A stretch of 64,000 nucleotides of DNA, taken from Acidaminococcus hominis (GTDB lineage Bacteria > Bacillota > Negativicutes > Acidaminococcales > Acidaminococcaceae). The notes under the pieces were generated by a model that searched no databases, was not told the DNA's origin, and worked only from the letters and a program-made list of their open reading frames with translations. Below, one piece after another: positions 50,301 to 57,989 of the stretch. The DNA lies in NCBI RefSeq assembly GCF_900291475.1, contig NZ_OLMM01000004.1, positions 186,001 through 250,000 of the forward strand. Reading direction: 5' to 3'. A program made the position numbers and the translations under genes. The first letter of the stretch is position 1. Each line of letters opens with the position of its first letter.

Positions 50301-52166
50301 GCCCAGGAGGTTCAGCGTGTTGCTATTGATGGCACCGTTGGCATCACTGGTGCTGTAGGCGCCGTAGATGCCGCCTGTGATGGTACCGCCGTTTACGGTA
50401 ATGGTATTGTAGGTCGCCGTATTGCTCTTGGCGCCGTAGACCGTGCCATTAATGGTGCCGCTGTTTACGGTAACTTCGTTAAAATAGGTCGTCCCCGTAC
50501 CGCTGTCACCCAGAACATCGCCTGTGATGGACGGGCCGTCTGTACCGACTGCGCCGATACTGACCTTGTTGCTGGTACCACCGTCGCCGCCATAGCTGCC
50601 ATAGATGGAGCTGGTATAGGTGCCGCTCTTGACGGTAACCACGTTATCGGCGGCACTAGTCAGGTAGCTGGTCTGATAATCTCCGTAGGACGCAGTGGTG
50701 CCGCCTGTGGTAATTTCTACGGCATCGCCTGCCACCGGTGTCACGTCGCCGGAATCACTGGAGCCGGAATTTCCCGAATCGGAACCACTGCCGGAGCCGG
50801 AATCACCGGAGCCAGAGCCGCTGTCGTCCGTTTTCGTGCCGATGGTCAGGGTAACCGCATGGTTGTCTGTCGTCTTAGACAGATAAAACCCGGTCTGGGC
50901 AAAGCCTGCATCTGTCAGGGTGCCAAAGGTGACGCCATCAAGCCCAATAATACCGTTACTGTCCGTCAGAAGGGTAATGACCTGATTCGTCGTAAAAGCA
51001 TCGATATTTTCCACGCCAGCACTGATGGTGCTGCCGGTCACATCGGCCTTCCCCGTAACAGTCAGCATGGTAGCATTGGCCGTCGTGGCAGCCGTGGCAG
51101 GAACATAGAAATTGAGATTCTGGAAGGCGCCCAGATTCACCACACTGTTGCCCAAGGTATAGACGTTCAAGGTGTTGTTTCCTCTGCCGGTGGCGCCGAC
51201 ACCGCCATAGAGGCTGGCGTCAGTGAGTGTGCCGCCGTAGAGGTTGATTGTGTTGCTGTTGGTCTCGCCCTCTGTGGAGTAACCGCCGTAAATATCACCG
51301 GTGATGGTACCACCTTTGATGGTGATAGTATTATTTTCAGCGATGCCGCTGCTGTAGCCGCCGTAGATCCCCTGATCGATGGTGCCGCCATTTACGGTCA
51401 GCGTATTTTGCGTAGCCAAGCTCCCCCAGCTGCCATAGACGGTACCTTTCACCTCGCCGCTGTTAATGGTAAGGCCATTGGCATAGGCCCACCCGGACGT
51501 GCCATAGGACCCATAAAGAGAGCCGCCAATAGACGGACCGATAGTGCTGCCCTCGGTGCCCAGGGTAACCGAACTGCCGGAGCCGCCAGCTCCATAGCTG
51601 CCGTACACATTCCCTTTTACCGTACCCCGGTCAATTTCTACACTGTTGCTGCCGACATCCCCTTGTTCCGAATAGCCGCCGTAAACAGAGCCGCCAATGG
51701 AAATATCGCCGGTATTGCTTGCATCCGTGCCTACATAGACGTGGTTATTATTTGCGGTACCGCTTTGGGCATAGCCGCCATAGACGTTTCCCTGTACGGT
51801 GCCGTCATGGATGGTTACCGTGCTGTAGGTCGCTATATCCGGGTCATAGGTGCCGTACAGGTTTTCCGTGACGGTACCATTATTTAAGGTAACCGTATTG
51901 GAGTCCGAGTAGCTGCCGCCGGAGGTACCCATACCACCGTAGGCAGAGCCGGTAATAGTGGTGGCTAGAGTGACCGACCCAATGGTCAGGTTATTGCTTT
52001 CCACCCCGTCGCCAGTGGCCGCATACACAGGACCGGTCTGGTCCGCTGTGACCGTTAGGTCCGCAGCCAAGGCCCTACCAGGAATGGCCAGTCCCCCAGC
52101 CAAAATCCCCAGCAGCAATACTTTTGTCAGTTCTTGTTTTCTCCCATTCACTGCAAGCTGTTTCAT
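44361..52166 (-). CDS. Giant autotransporter adhesin-like protein 1 (2601 aa)
   Basis: 2601 aa, type Va secretion. A signal peptide (VLLLGILAGGLAIPGRALA, likely cut after residue 34) precedes a passenger of about 2,280 residues built from glycine-, threonine- and serine-rich beta-helix repeats of the kind NTVTVNGGTITGGIYGGYS. Six larger modules can be counted; each ends with NTLNVYT.GN, FQNLNFYVP, MLTVTG.AD.T and a TDAGFA...FYL.K segment. The last 290 residues form an autotransporter beta-barrel ending in FSVGAQYHF, the terminal-Phe signal for BAM. It is expected on the cell surface. Barrel and signal peptide are nearly identical to the next gene. A Ser/Gly/Asp linker (GSGSGDSGSGSGSDSG) lies near residue 450. 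Ligand unknown. Confidence 0.9.
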   Translation of the reverse strand: MKQLAVNGRKQELTKVLLLGILAGGLAIPGRALAADLTVTADQTGPVYAATGDGVESNNLTIGSVTLATTITGSAYGGMGTSGGSYSDSNTVTLNNGTVTENLYGTYDPDIATYSTVTIHDGTVQGNVYGGYAQSGTANNNHVYVGTDASNTGDISIGGSVYGGYSEQGDVGSNSVEIDRGTVKGNVYGSYGAGGSGSSVTLGTEGSTIGPSIGGSLYGSYGTSGWAYANGLTINSGEVKGTVYGSWGSLATQNTLTVNGGTIDQGIYGGYSSGIAENNTITIKGGTITGDIYGGYSTEGETNSNTINLYGGTLTDASLYGGVGATGRGNNTLNVYTLGNSVVNLGAFQNLNFYVPATAATTANATMLTVTGKADVTGSTISAGVENIDAFTTNQVITLLTDSNGIIGLDGVTFGTLTDAGFAQTGFYLSKTTDNHAVTLTIGTKTDDSGSGSGDSGSGSGSDSGNSGSSDSGDVTPVAGDAVEITTGGTTASYGDYQTSYLTSAADNVVTVKSGTYTSSIYGSYGGDGGTSNKVSIGAVGTDGPSITGDVLGDSGTGTTYFNEVTVNSGTINGTVYGAKSNTATYNTITVNGGTITGGIYGAYSTSDANGAINSNTLNLLGGKVSGAIYGGYSENGSLGDNNINLKGTDVSGASLYGAAGTGSGMDTNTLNVYTLGNSVVNLGGFQNINFYIPDTAKSTENATMLTVTDTADITNTAIKAGIEDLTGYADGTVITLLTDANGLTGLTSAMVGTITDAGFAQAGFYLTKSRDGKAIVLTIGEKPTDYVTIVTNGNTASYPDYQTDYLSSQQQNSVTLTGGTFAGDIYGAKATSGDTGDNKVTITAGTVQASVYGASGGTGGGSNIVTLGTSGTDGPTITGNVYAYDGTGVSSFDAVSVASGSVGGTIYGAKTDTATYNTVTVSGGSVGNIYGAYSSNSNGGVVDNNTVTLSGGTVTGDVYGAYGVSASVGSNTVNLQGSTVKGSVYAGSSESGSASGNTINLYSTDVSGASLYGGGGTGSEFTNNTLNVYTLGNSVANIGNFQNINFYIPDTAKTTADATMLTVTGTADITNTAIKAGIADLTGYTEGTVITLLTDDNGLTGLKSAAVGTLTDSGFAQTGYYLTKSKDGNSIILTIGTKPTDYVSIVTNGLTSAYPDYDTEYLANTKGNTVTITGSTFATNLYGAYASGVETSDNTVAVSAGTVDASVYGAFGGSSGTNNTVTLGAAGTDGPTITGDLYAYDGTGITSGNTVTVSSGSVGGAVYGGQAATVTQSTIAVNGGSITNGIYGGYSTSGGSVDENVINLNAGTVSGNIYGGYSENGSVGSNVINLYSTDVSGASLYGGYGGSVDNNTLNVYTVGNTVQNLGGFQNLNFYVPATAVKGDTMLTITGSADVTDAAIQAGISDLTQLTDGDVITLLTDAQGITGLKSAALGTLTDAGFATTSFYLSKDAGGTAVYLTLGTDPNGPLPGDDVTITTHGLTASYGDFKKSYLYDTGENQVTVTGGSLGDVYGAYSDSEAVNNNTVTIAAGTLNGSVTGAYGRRASGNLVTLGADGTAGPAITGEVLGASVSRTAYNNAVTVNSGTIAGTVYGAKGSAATFNTVTVNGGTLTKGIYGGYSDSDDYGTINNNTLNLLGGTVSGVIYGGYTENGSVEGNVINLYSTDVSGASLYGGSGSSVSNNTLNVYTVGNTVQNLGSFQNINFYVPAATAAGSTMLTVTGTADVTDSVISAAVANINDYTGTTLINLLTADTLKGLDSVTFGNLVDAGFATSGFTLMRGADGKSVLLTIGTAANVEITSQTDSKTQKYDTFQTDYLGDTSGNTVSVTGGDIETTVYGGYNDSTNGLSVVEAVSHNSVTVSGGTVGGVSGGYTTSGSITGNQVALTTGTTSDGTITTSTVTGNVYGAQTESGNVGTTSGGNSVTLAAGTVSGSVYGAATASGTATGNSVTLKAATDTTGNTTTATVSGSVYGGQSTSGDVGTADGGNSVTVEAGTVSGSVYGGATTDGSAIGNHVVINGGTLGTTTTGTTTLHGLRLLALAQTGTTSTTSLYGGYTTQGLASENTVTVNQGTVTGSVYGGYTDSGDATQNVVTLKGGTVSGTVYGGYTNNGTASGNTVNVYGGDLTAASLNGGYGVTAAAAETGVSLLAVTAAEAATAESLSSSDNTLNVYTTGNTVAGLSNFQNLNFYIPADAAANATLLTVTGTADITGASVKAGIADATTLPEGAEITLLTDSNGITGVDTAAYGLLTDAGFAQRNLSLEYTADSITAILGGQRINGSTDNGNSSQPAGPHLNAQTKSLVETQEAALGMLNNAGDFMVNQSLLAGQNQDGSGEYQLFAAMGASSLRYETGSYVKNHGMNAELGFARQLKSGQHTALIMPFVEYGNGNYTSHLDDGTRGDGQNTYYGAGLLARQENANGLYTEGSFRVGHTQGDYSGVIAGYRASYDLDHTYTAAHMGTGREFQLTDKDSLDVYARFFYTHMNSAETHLHSSLGSAPYEFDSVNSYRSRIGTRWTRNYGSSQSLYGGLAWDYEFGSSARAAYHDMHTLSPDVKGSSGMVELGWISKASKENPWSADVRVTQWIGKQKGTQFSVGAQYHF

Positions 52167-52493
52167 AATAGATTTTTCATTTTCCCCTTTACTTCAGAGC
52201 CCTGGACTTCTGCTGCAGGCTTCCTGTACCCTGCACAAAAAGCACCACCCCATTCAGAATTCCAGCAGCTATTTCAACAAATGTGCGTCAAAGCCATAAA
52301 ATGACGGCCAAAACCTTTTTAGGGGATTTTGCATCATCTTAGTTGGATTTGAAAGTATTCTGTACTGCTTGTACCCGGTCTGATAGCAGCCAGGCTGAGT
52401 TTGATTGCGACTGCGCAGCTTCGTTTGCCTTTTCTTGCAAGGACAAAACGAAGACAATACACGCCCTCCTTTTTATAAAAGTTAATATTTGTA

Positions 52494-52534
52494 TAATAAT
52501 AATTATTATTTATTTTATATCGTTTATTATATCA
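52494..52534 (-). promoter_or_regulatory. Promoter and Fur-box-like palindrome of autotransporter 1
   Basis: Minus strand extended -10 TGATATAAT (52534-52526). Starting 17 nt downstream lies TAATAATAATTATTA (52508-52494), a perfect 7-1-7 palindrome that differs from the Fur consensus TGATAATnATTATCA at one position per arm. The transcript would carry a leader of about 350 nt (52167-52519), partly conserved with that of the second gene. The remaining 52535-52759 has no gene and shows diverged similarity to 57731-57930. Confidence 0.65.
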
Positions 52535-52759
52535 TAGTTTGCTTACTACAAATTGCGTATAAGTATATTCTTATGAATCTTAGGCATTGGCCTATGCCCA
52601 TAGTGCATAAGCACTACAGAATTTCTATACTCCTGCACGCATCCAAAGAGAAGTGTAAAAAATTGTCCACTTACCCTGGTAAACCTCCAAAGAATTTCGT
52701 TATAAACCAGCGATTCCAGGGAAAAAAGTAATTTTATGAACTATTTCTGGCATAAAAAA

Positions 52760-52795
52760 TACACTGCAAGCACAAAATACAACTGCAGCAGTGTA
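52760..52795 (-). terminator. Second hairpin behind autotransporter 2, relic of a duplicated terminator
   Basis: TACACTGC pairs with GCAGTGTA; on the minus strand TTTTTTATG follows. The surrounding CATAAAAAATACACTGCAAG is identical to the sequence at the aldo/keto reductase terminator (57929-57948), marking the edge of the tandem duplication. Confidence 0.65.
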
Positions 52796-52837
52796 TAAAA
52801 AAATTGTTTTATTTTGGTTTTCCCGTTAAGCCCCAAA

Positions 52838-52863
52838 CCCCAGAGCCGTTTCTGGTTCCGGGG
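52838..52863 (-). terminator. Terminator hairpin of autotransporter 2
   Basis: CCCCAGAGCC with GGTTCCGGGG around a 6-nt loop, the counterpart of the hairpin at 44317-44341. The T-run on the minus strand is short. Confidence 0.65.
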
Positions 52864-52877
52864 TTTTGTTTATCCAA

Positions 52878-55800
52878 TTAGAAGTGGTACTGGGCGCCCA
52901 CACTGAACTGGGTACCTTTCTGCTTGCCCATCCACTGGGTCAGCCGTACATCGGCGCTCCAGGGATTGGTCTGGCTGGCCTTGCTGCTCCAGCCCAGTTC
53001 CACCATACCGCTGCCGCCTTTCACCTCGGGGCTCAAGGTAGTCAGGTCATGGTAGGAAGCCCGGGCGCCGCTGCCGAACTCATAGTCCCAGGCCAGGCCT
53101 GCGTACAGGCTCTGGTTTTCCCGGTAGTTCCGGGTCCAGCGAGTGCCAATCCGGCTGCGGTAGGAGTTTACGCTGTCAAATTCGTAGGGTGCACTGCCCA
53201 GGCTGCTGTGCAGGTGGGTTTCCGCACTGTTCATATGGGTGTAGAAGAACCGGGCGTATACGTCCAGGCTATCCTTGTCCGTCAGCTGGAACTCCCGGCC
53301 AGTGCCAATATGGGCCGCCGTATAGGTGCCGTCCAGGTCGTAGCTGGCATTATAGCCCGCAATGGCGCCGCTGTAGTCCCCCTGGGTATGGCCCACCCGC
53401 AGGCTCCCCTCGGTGTACATCCCATTGGCATTATCCTGGCGTACCAATAGGCCGGCCCCGTAATACGTATTTTTCCCGTCTCCCCGGGCGCCGTCGTCCA
53501 GGTGGCTGGTGTAATTGCCATGGCCATATTCCACAAAGGGCATAAGTAAGGCCGTATGTTTCCCGCTGGGCAGCTGCCGGGCAAAGCCCAGCTCTGCATT
53601 CATGCCGTGGTTCTTCACATAGGAACCGGTTTCATACCGGAGGTCATTGGCTCCCAGCACCGCAAACAGCTGGTACTGCTTCTGAATGTCCCGGCTCTGG
53701 TCCTGGGCAGCCAAAATCCCCTGATTCACCATAAAGTCCCCGGCATTGTTCAGCATACCCAGGGCTGCTTCCCGGGCCTCCACCAGGATTTTGGTATCCG
53801 GATTCAGGTGGAGGGCCAGGAGCTTGTCCTCACTGCTGGAGTCAGTGCTGGTGTTGGTATTGGCATTGGTGTTCGTATTCGTATTGGTATTCGTGTTCGT
53901 ATTGGAGTTTGTATTGGTGTTGGTGTTGGTGTTATCCGGATTGTCATCATCCTTGGCATCGGGCAGGGTGGCATTGCTGCTGCCGATGGTGAGAAGCACG
54001 GTTTTGCTGTCCTTGGACTTGGACAGGGTAAAGCCCGTGGTGGCAAAGCCTGCATCGGTAACTGTGCCAAAGGAAGTGGTATCCAGGCCCGTAATGCCGT
54101 TTTCGTCCTGGAGCAGGTTGATGACGGTCTTTCCCGTATAGGCGCTGAGATCGGACACCCCGGCGCTGATTACCGTATCCGTTACATCAGCCTTCCCCGT
54201 TACCGCCAGCATAGTGCTGCCGGTGCGGGTGGCAGCCGGCACGTAGAAGTTGATGTTCTGGAAGTCCCCCAGATTTTCTACGGTGCTTTTCAGGCTGTAG
54301 ACATTCAGGGTATTGCCCCCGGTGGTGCTGCTGCCCACGCCGCCGTAAAGGCTGGCCCCTGTCAGGCTGCCGCCGTACAGGTTAATGGTGTTGTCGCTGG
54401 CCGCCCCCTGCTCGGAATAGCCGGCGTAAATATCCCCGCTGACGGTGCCTCCCTTGAGGTTAATGGTGTTGTGGTCCACGGAGCCGTTGGTGGCGCTGTA
54501 GCCGCCGTAGATGCCGGTTTGCACCGTGCCGCCGTTCATATTGACGGTATTGTACGTGGTTCCCAGGCCCCTAGCCCCGTAGACTGCGCCGGCGATGGTG
54601 CCGCTGTTCACGTTGACCGTATTGTCATAAATGGTTCCCGTACTGTCGGCCCCGTAGACGTTGCCATTCAGGGTGGGACCCACGGTTCCGGCCGCCCCCA
54701 CGGTAACGCTGTTGCCCTGGCCCTTGACCCCGTAGGCGCCAATGATATCGTCATTCACCGTACCGGAGGCCACGCTTACGGCGTTGTTTACGGCCTTGCC
54801 GCCGTTGGTATAGGCGCCGTAGACCTTGCCGCTGATGGTGCCGGAGTAGTCGTCGATACCGTTATGGTCCACATCCCCTTTTTCCGAGTAGGCACCATAG
54901 ACATTGCCGCTGATGGTACTGGCGGTAGTCTTCACTAGATGACCGGAGAGGTTGGTGGAACCAGTGCTGTAGGCGCCATATACATCATTATTGAGATTCT
55001 CGCCATTGATGTCCTTGGTATCTGTGTTTTGACTGCTGCCGGCAATGGTCAAAATCACGGATCTGCCGTCGGAAGACTTGGTAATGGTCATTCCCTCTGC
55101 GGCAAAGCCGGAATCGGTAAGAATGCCCGTAGTGGCCGTAGCCAGCCCGGTAAGACCGTTCTCGTCTGTGAGGAGAGTAAGGGTCTTGCCGCTGTAGGCC
55201 GCCAGGTTGGTTACGCCGACGCTGATGGTACTGTCAGTAATATCTGCGTTCCCTGTAACAGTAAGCATGGTATCCCCGTCCACCGCCGTACTGGGCACAT
55301 AGAAATTCAGATTCTGGAAGCCGGAAATATTGGCCACCGTATTGCCTACGGTGTAAACGTTCAGGCTGTTGCCGCTGACACTGCTGCCCACGCCGCCATA
55401 GAGGCTGGCCCCAGTCAGGTCGCCGCCGTACAGGTTGATCATATTGCCGGAGACGGAGCCAGCTTCGTCATAGCTGCCATAGACACTGCCGGTCACCTTG
55501 CCGCCGTAAATGGAAACGGAGTTATAGTCGTGGGAGCCGCCTTCTGTGCCGTAGCTGCCATAGATGTTGTCCACAGTGCCGCCATAGATACTGACGTAGT
55601 TGTGGGTGGCCGTAAAGCCCCGGGCGCCGTACACATTGCCAGCCACCGTACCGCCGTACAGATTGACATAGTTGGTGGTGGTGCTGCCGCTGGTATCCGC
55701 AATATCCGTACCGGACACGTCCTGGGTAACGGTGGGACCGTCTGCGGAGCCTTCGGCTCCAAGAGTAACCACGTTATCCGCACCGCCGGTGCTGTGGGCG

Positions 55801-57389
55801 CCAATGACGGAACCTGTGACAGTGCCGCTAAGGACCCGGACCTCATTGCTGAAGGCGTCGCCCCCGGCAATATAGGAACCGTAGATGTCCCCTGTCAGGT
55901 TCCCGCTTTTCACGGTGACAATGTTGGAATCCTTGGCTGCCAGGTAGGACGTCTTATAATCCCCGTAGGTGGTGGTGCTGCCGGCAGAGGTGATTTCCAC
56001 GTTGTTGCCGGTGGTGTCGGGGGTGTCCTCGGAGCCAGAGTCAGCAGGTTTGGTGCCGATGGTGAGAAGGACCGAGTTGCCATCACTGGCTTTGGTCAGG
56101 TAAAAGCCAGTCTCAGCAAAGCCCGCATCGGTGAGGGTGCCAAATTGTACCCCGTCAAGGCCGGTAATGCCGTTAGCGTCTGTGAGAAGGGTAATCACCT
56201 GGTCCTTGGTAAAGCTGTCGATATTTTGTACCCCGGCGCTGATGGTGCTGCCCGTTACGTCGGCTGTACCGGTGACGGTGAGCATGGCGGCTGTATTCGT
56301 TGCGGCTGCTTCCGGAACGTAGAAGTTCAGGTTTTGAAAAGCAGCGAGGTTTTTCACGGTATTGCCTACCGTATAGACGTTCAGGGTGTTGTTAGTAGGA
56401 GCGCTCCCATTACCACCGTACAAACTGGCATTGGTAAGATTGGTGCTGTAGAGGTTGATGGTGTTATCGCTGGAGCTGCCGGCGCCGGCGTAGCCGCCGT
56501 AGATTGTGCCCGAGATGGTACCGCCGCTGAGGGTGATAATGTTATGGTTTACTTGGTCCCCGGCAGTACTGTAGCCACCATAGAGGCCGTTTTGGAGGCT
56601 GCCGCCGTTTACGTGTACTTCATTGTAGGTGGCTGTTTGGCCTGCCCCGCCATACACAGTGCCTGCCACGGTGCCGCTGTTAATGGTTACTACGTTTTGG
56701 AAGGTCGTACCACCCGGAGTATTGGCGCCATAGACACGGCCGCTGATGGTAGGACCTGTGGTGCTGCTGGCGGCACCCAGGGTAACCGTACTGCCGGCGC
56801 CGCCAATGCCAGAACCGCCGTAGACAGAGCCGGTTACGGTGCCCCGGTCAATTTCTACACTGTTGCTGCCGGCATTGTAGGTTTCCAAATAGCCGCCGTA
56901 GACATCGCCGCCGATGGAAATGGTGCCCGTATTCGCTGTATCAGTGCCTACATACACGTGGTTGTAATCCGCCGTACCGTTTTGGCTATAGCTGCCATAG
57001 ACGTTTCCCTGCACCGTACCGGCGTTGATGGTGGTCGTACTTATCGTAGCCGCATCCGTATCGTACGTGCCGTACAGGTTTTCCGTGACGGTACCATTAT
57101 TTAAGGTAACCGTATTGGTGTCCGAGTAGCTGCCGCCGGAGGTACCCATACCGCCGTAGGCCGAGCCGGTAATGGTGGGGCCTGGAGTGACCGACACTGA
57201 GCCAATTGTCAGGTTATTCAATTCTACGCCATCGCCGGTGGCCGCATACACAGGACCGGTCTGGTCCGTTGTGACCGTTAGATCCGCAGCCAAGGCCCTA
57301 CCAGGAATGGCCAGTCCCCCAGCCAAAATCCCCAGTACCACCAGTTTTGCCAATTCCTGTTTCCGCCCGTTCGTAAATACCTGTTTCAT
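52878..57389 (-). CDS. Autotransporter adhesin-like protein 2 (about 1503 aa)
   Basis: 1503 aa from ATG 57389, chosen because it aligns with the start of the first autotransporter; AAGGCG is a weak ribosome-binding site and in-frame ATGs upstream are possible. The signal peptide (KLVVLGILAGGLAIPGRALA) and barrel (ending FSVGAQYHF) nearly match the first gene. The passenger has three modules of the same beta-helix type instead of six. Before the barrel comes an Asn-Thr repeat linker (TNTNTNSNTNTNTN...), absent in the first protein. It should be surface-exposed. The two genes are tandem paralogues with the same upstream control region. Confidence 0.9.
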   Translation of the reverse strand: MKQVFTNGRKQELAKLVVLGILAGGLAIPGRALAADLTVTTDQTGPVYAATGDGVELNNLTIGSVSVTPGPTITGSAYGGMGTSGGSYSDTNTVTLNNGTVTENLYGTYDTDAATISTTTINAGTVQGNVYGSYSQNGTADYNHVYVGTDTANTGTISIGGDVYGGYLETYNAGSNSVEIDRGTVTGSVYGGSGIGGAGSTVTLGAASSTTGPTISGRVYGANTPGGTTFQNVVTINSGTVAGTVYGGAGQTATYNEVHVNGGSLQNGLYGGYSTAGDQVNHNIITLSGGTISGTIYGGYAGAGSSSDNTINLYSTNLTNASLYGGNGSAPTNNTLNVYTVGNTVKNLAAFQNLNFYVPEAAATNTAAMLTVTGTADVTGSTISAGVQNIDSFTKDQVITLLTDANGITGLDGVQFGTLTDAGFAETGFYLTKASDGNSVLLTIGTKPADSGSEDTPDTTGNNVEITSAGSTTTYGDYKTSYLAAKDSNIVTVKSGNLTGDIYGSYIAGGDAFSNEVRVLSGTVTGSVIGAHSTGGADNVVTLGAEGSADGPTVTQDVSGTDIADTSGSTTTNYVNLYGGTVAGNVYGARGFTATHNYVSIYGGTVDNIYGSYGTEGGSHDYNSVSIYGGKVTGSVYGSYDEAGSVSGNMINLYGGDLTGASLYGGVGSSVSGNSLNVYTVGNTVANISGFQNLNFYVPSTAVDGDTMLTVTGNADITDSTISVGVTNLAAYSGKTLTLLTDENGLTGLATATTGILTDSGFAAEGMTITKSSDGRSVILTIAGSSQNTDTKDINGENLNNDVYGAYSTGSTNLSGHLVKTTASTISGNVYGAYSEKGDVDHNGIDDYSGTISGKVYGAYTNGGKAVNNAVSVASGTVNDDIIGAYGVKGQGNSVTVGAAGTVGPTLNGNVYGADSTGTIYDNTVNVNSGTIAGAVYGARGLGTTYNTVNMNGGTVQTGIYGGYSATNGSVDHNTINLKGGTVSGDIYAGYSEQGAASDNTINLYGGSLTGASLYGGVGSSTTGGNTLNVYSLKSTVENLGDFQNINFYVPAATRTGSTMLAVTGKADVTDTVISAGVSDLSAYTGKTVINLLQDENGITGLDTTSFGTVTDAGFATTGFTLSKSKDSKTVLLTIGSSNATLPDAKDDDNPDNTNTNTNTNSNTNTNTNTNTNTNANTNTSTDSSSEDKLLALHLNPDTKILVEAREAALGMLNNAGDFMVNQGILAAQDQSRDIQKQYQLFAVLGANDLRYETGSYVKNHGMNAELGFARQLPSGKHTALLMPFVEYGHGNYTSHLDDGARGDGKNTYYGAGLLVRQDNANGMYTEGSLRVGHTQGDYSGAIAGYNASYDLDGTYTAAHIGTGREFQLTDKDSLDVYARFFYTHMNSAETHLHSSLGSAPYEFDSVNSYRSRIGTRWTRNYRENQSLYAGLAWDYEFGSGARASYHDLTTLSPEVKGGSGMVELGWSSKASQTNPWSADVRLTQWMGKQKGTQFSVGAQYHF
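53845..53933 (-). repeat. 6-bp microsatellite coding an Asn-Thr linker
   Basis: About 14 units of a degenerate hexamer (AACACN AATACN type on the coding strand) encode an (NT)n tract between passenger and barrel. The unit length keeps the frame, so copy-number change would alter linker length and not switch the gene off. Confidence 0.75.
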
Positions 57390-57670
57390 AAAAATCGCCT
57401 TTTTCCCCTTTTCCATAGCCATAGGTTCTGCTGCAGGCTTTCCATACCCCCGTACAAAAAGCACCGCCCCATACAGAACCCCAGTGGCTGTTTCCACAAT
57501 TGCCTTAAACGCTGGTCAAAGCCCGGACTCCTGTCAGGCCCTTTTGCAAGGACTGGTCAGCAGCCTGGCCCGCTTGAAAAGCATTTGAAGCAGTTCGTTT
57601 AAAGCACTCTGCCGAAAGCAAAGGGAGGCACCAGCGCCCCCCTGCCTCCTTATAGAAACTCATATTTGAA

Positions 57671-57711
57671 TAAAAATCATTATTTCTTATTCTGTACCAT
57701 TCATTATAACA
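57671..57711 (-). promoter_or_regulatory. Promoter and Fur-box-like site of autotransporter 2
   Basis: Minus strand extended -10 TGTTATAAT (57711-57703) followed after 17 nt by a site whose plus-strand sequence is TAAAAATCATTATTT (57671-57685), matching the 7-1-7 Fur consensus at 10 of 14 positions. The spacing equals that at autotransporter 1. The leader (57390-57696, about 305 nt) shares blocks with the first leader, notably around GGGGCGGTGCTTTTTGT and GCCTGCAGCAGAA. No gene is evident in 57712-57936. Confidence 0.6.
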
Positions 57712-57936
57712 CGCTTTCCTTAACAAAACACATTCATAAGCATCTTCTTATGAATATTAGTTGTAAACCTATGCCAAAAAGGAATCAGCCCTACAAAAAT
57801 TGTTGATGCAGTTAGATGATTTCTATAAAATAACAAAGGTTCTCTGCCGATTCAGGAGAATATGTAAAAGTATTTGCTTATGCCAAAAAACCTAACGGAA
57901 ACTTTTGCTTTTAGAAATTCCTGACAGCATAAAAAA

Positions 57937-57970
57937 TACACTGCAAGTCCCAGAGGAAACTTGCAGTGTA
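57937..57970 (-). terminator. Terminator of the aldo/keto reductase gene
   Basis: A perfect 12-bp stem (TACACTGCAAGT with ACTTGCAGTGTA), 10-nt loop, then TTTTTTATG on the minus strand. Confidence 0.9.
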
Positions 57971-57989
57971 CAAAAAGTAATTTATTTTC

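Noticed and set aside
46000-51500. Repeated short sequences at regular distance, considered as a CRISPR array
   Set aside because: Repeats are coding, of variable length and degenerate, and no cas genes are near.
52489-52731. 80-codon plus-strand frame between the autotransporters
   Set aside because: It covers the promoter and Fur-like box of autotransporter 1, is AT-rich, and has no translation signal.
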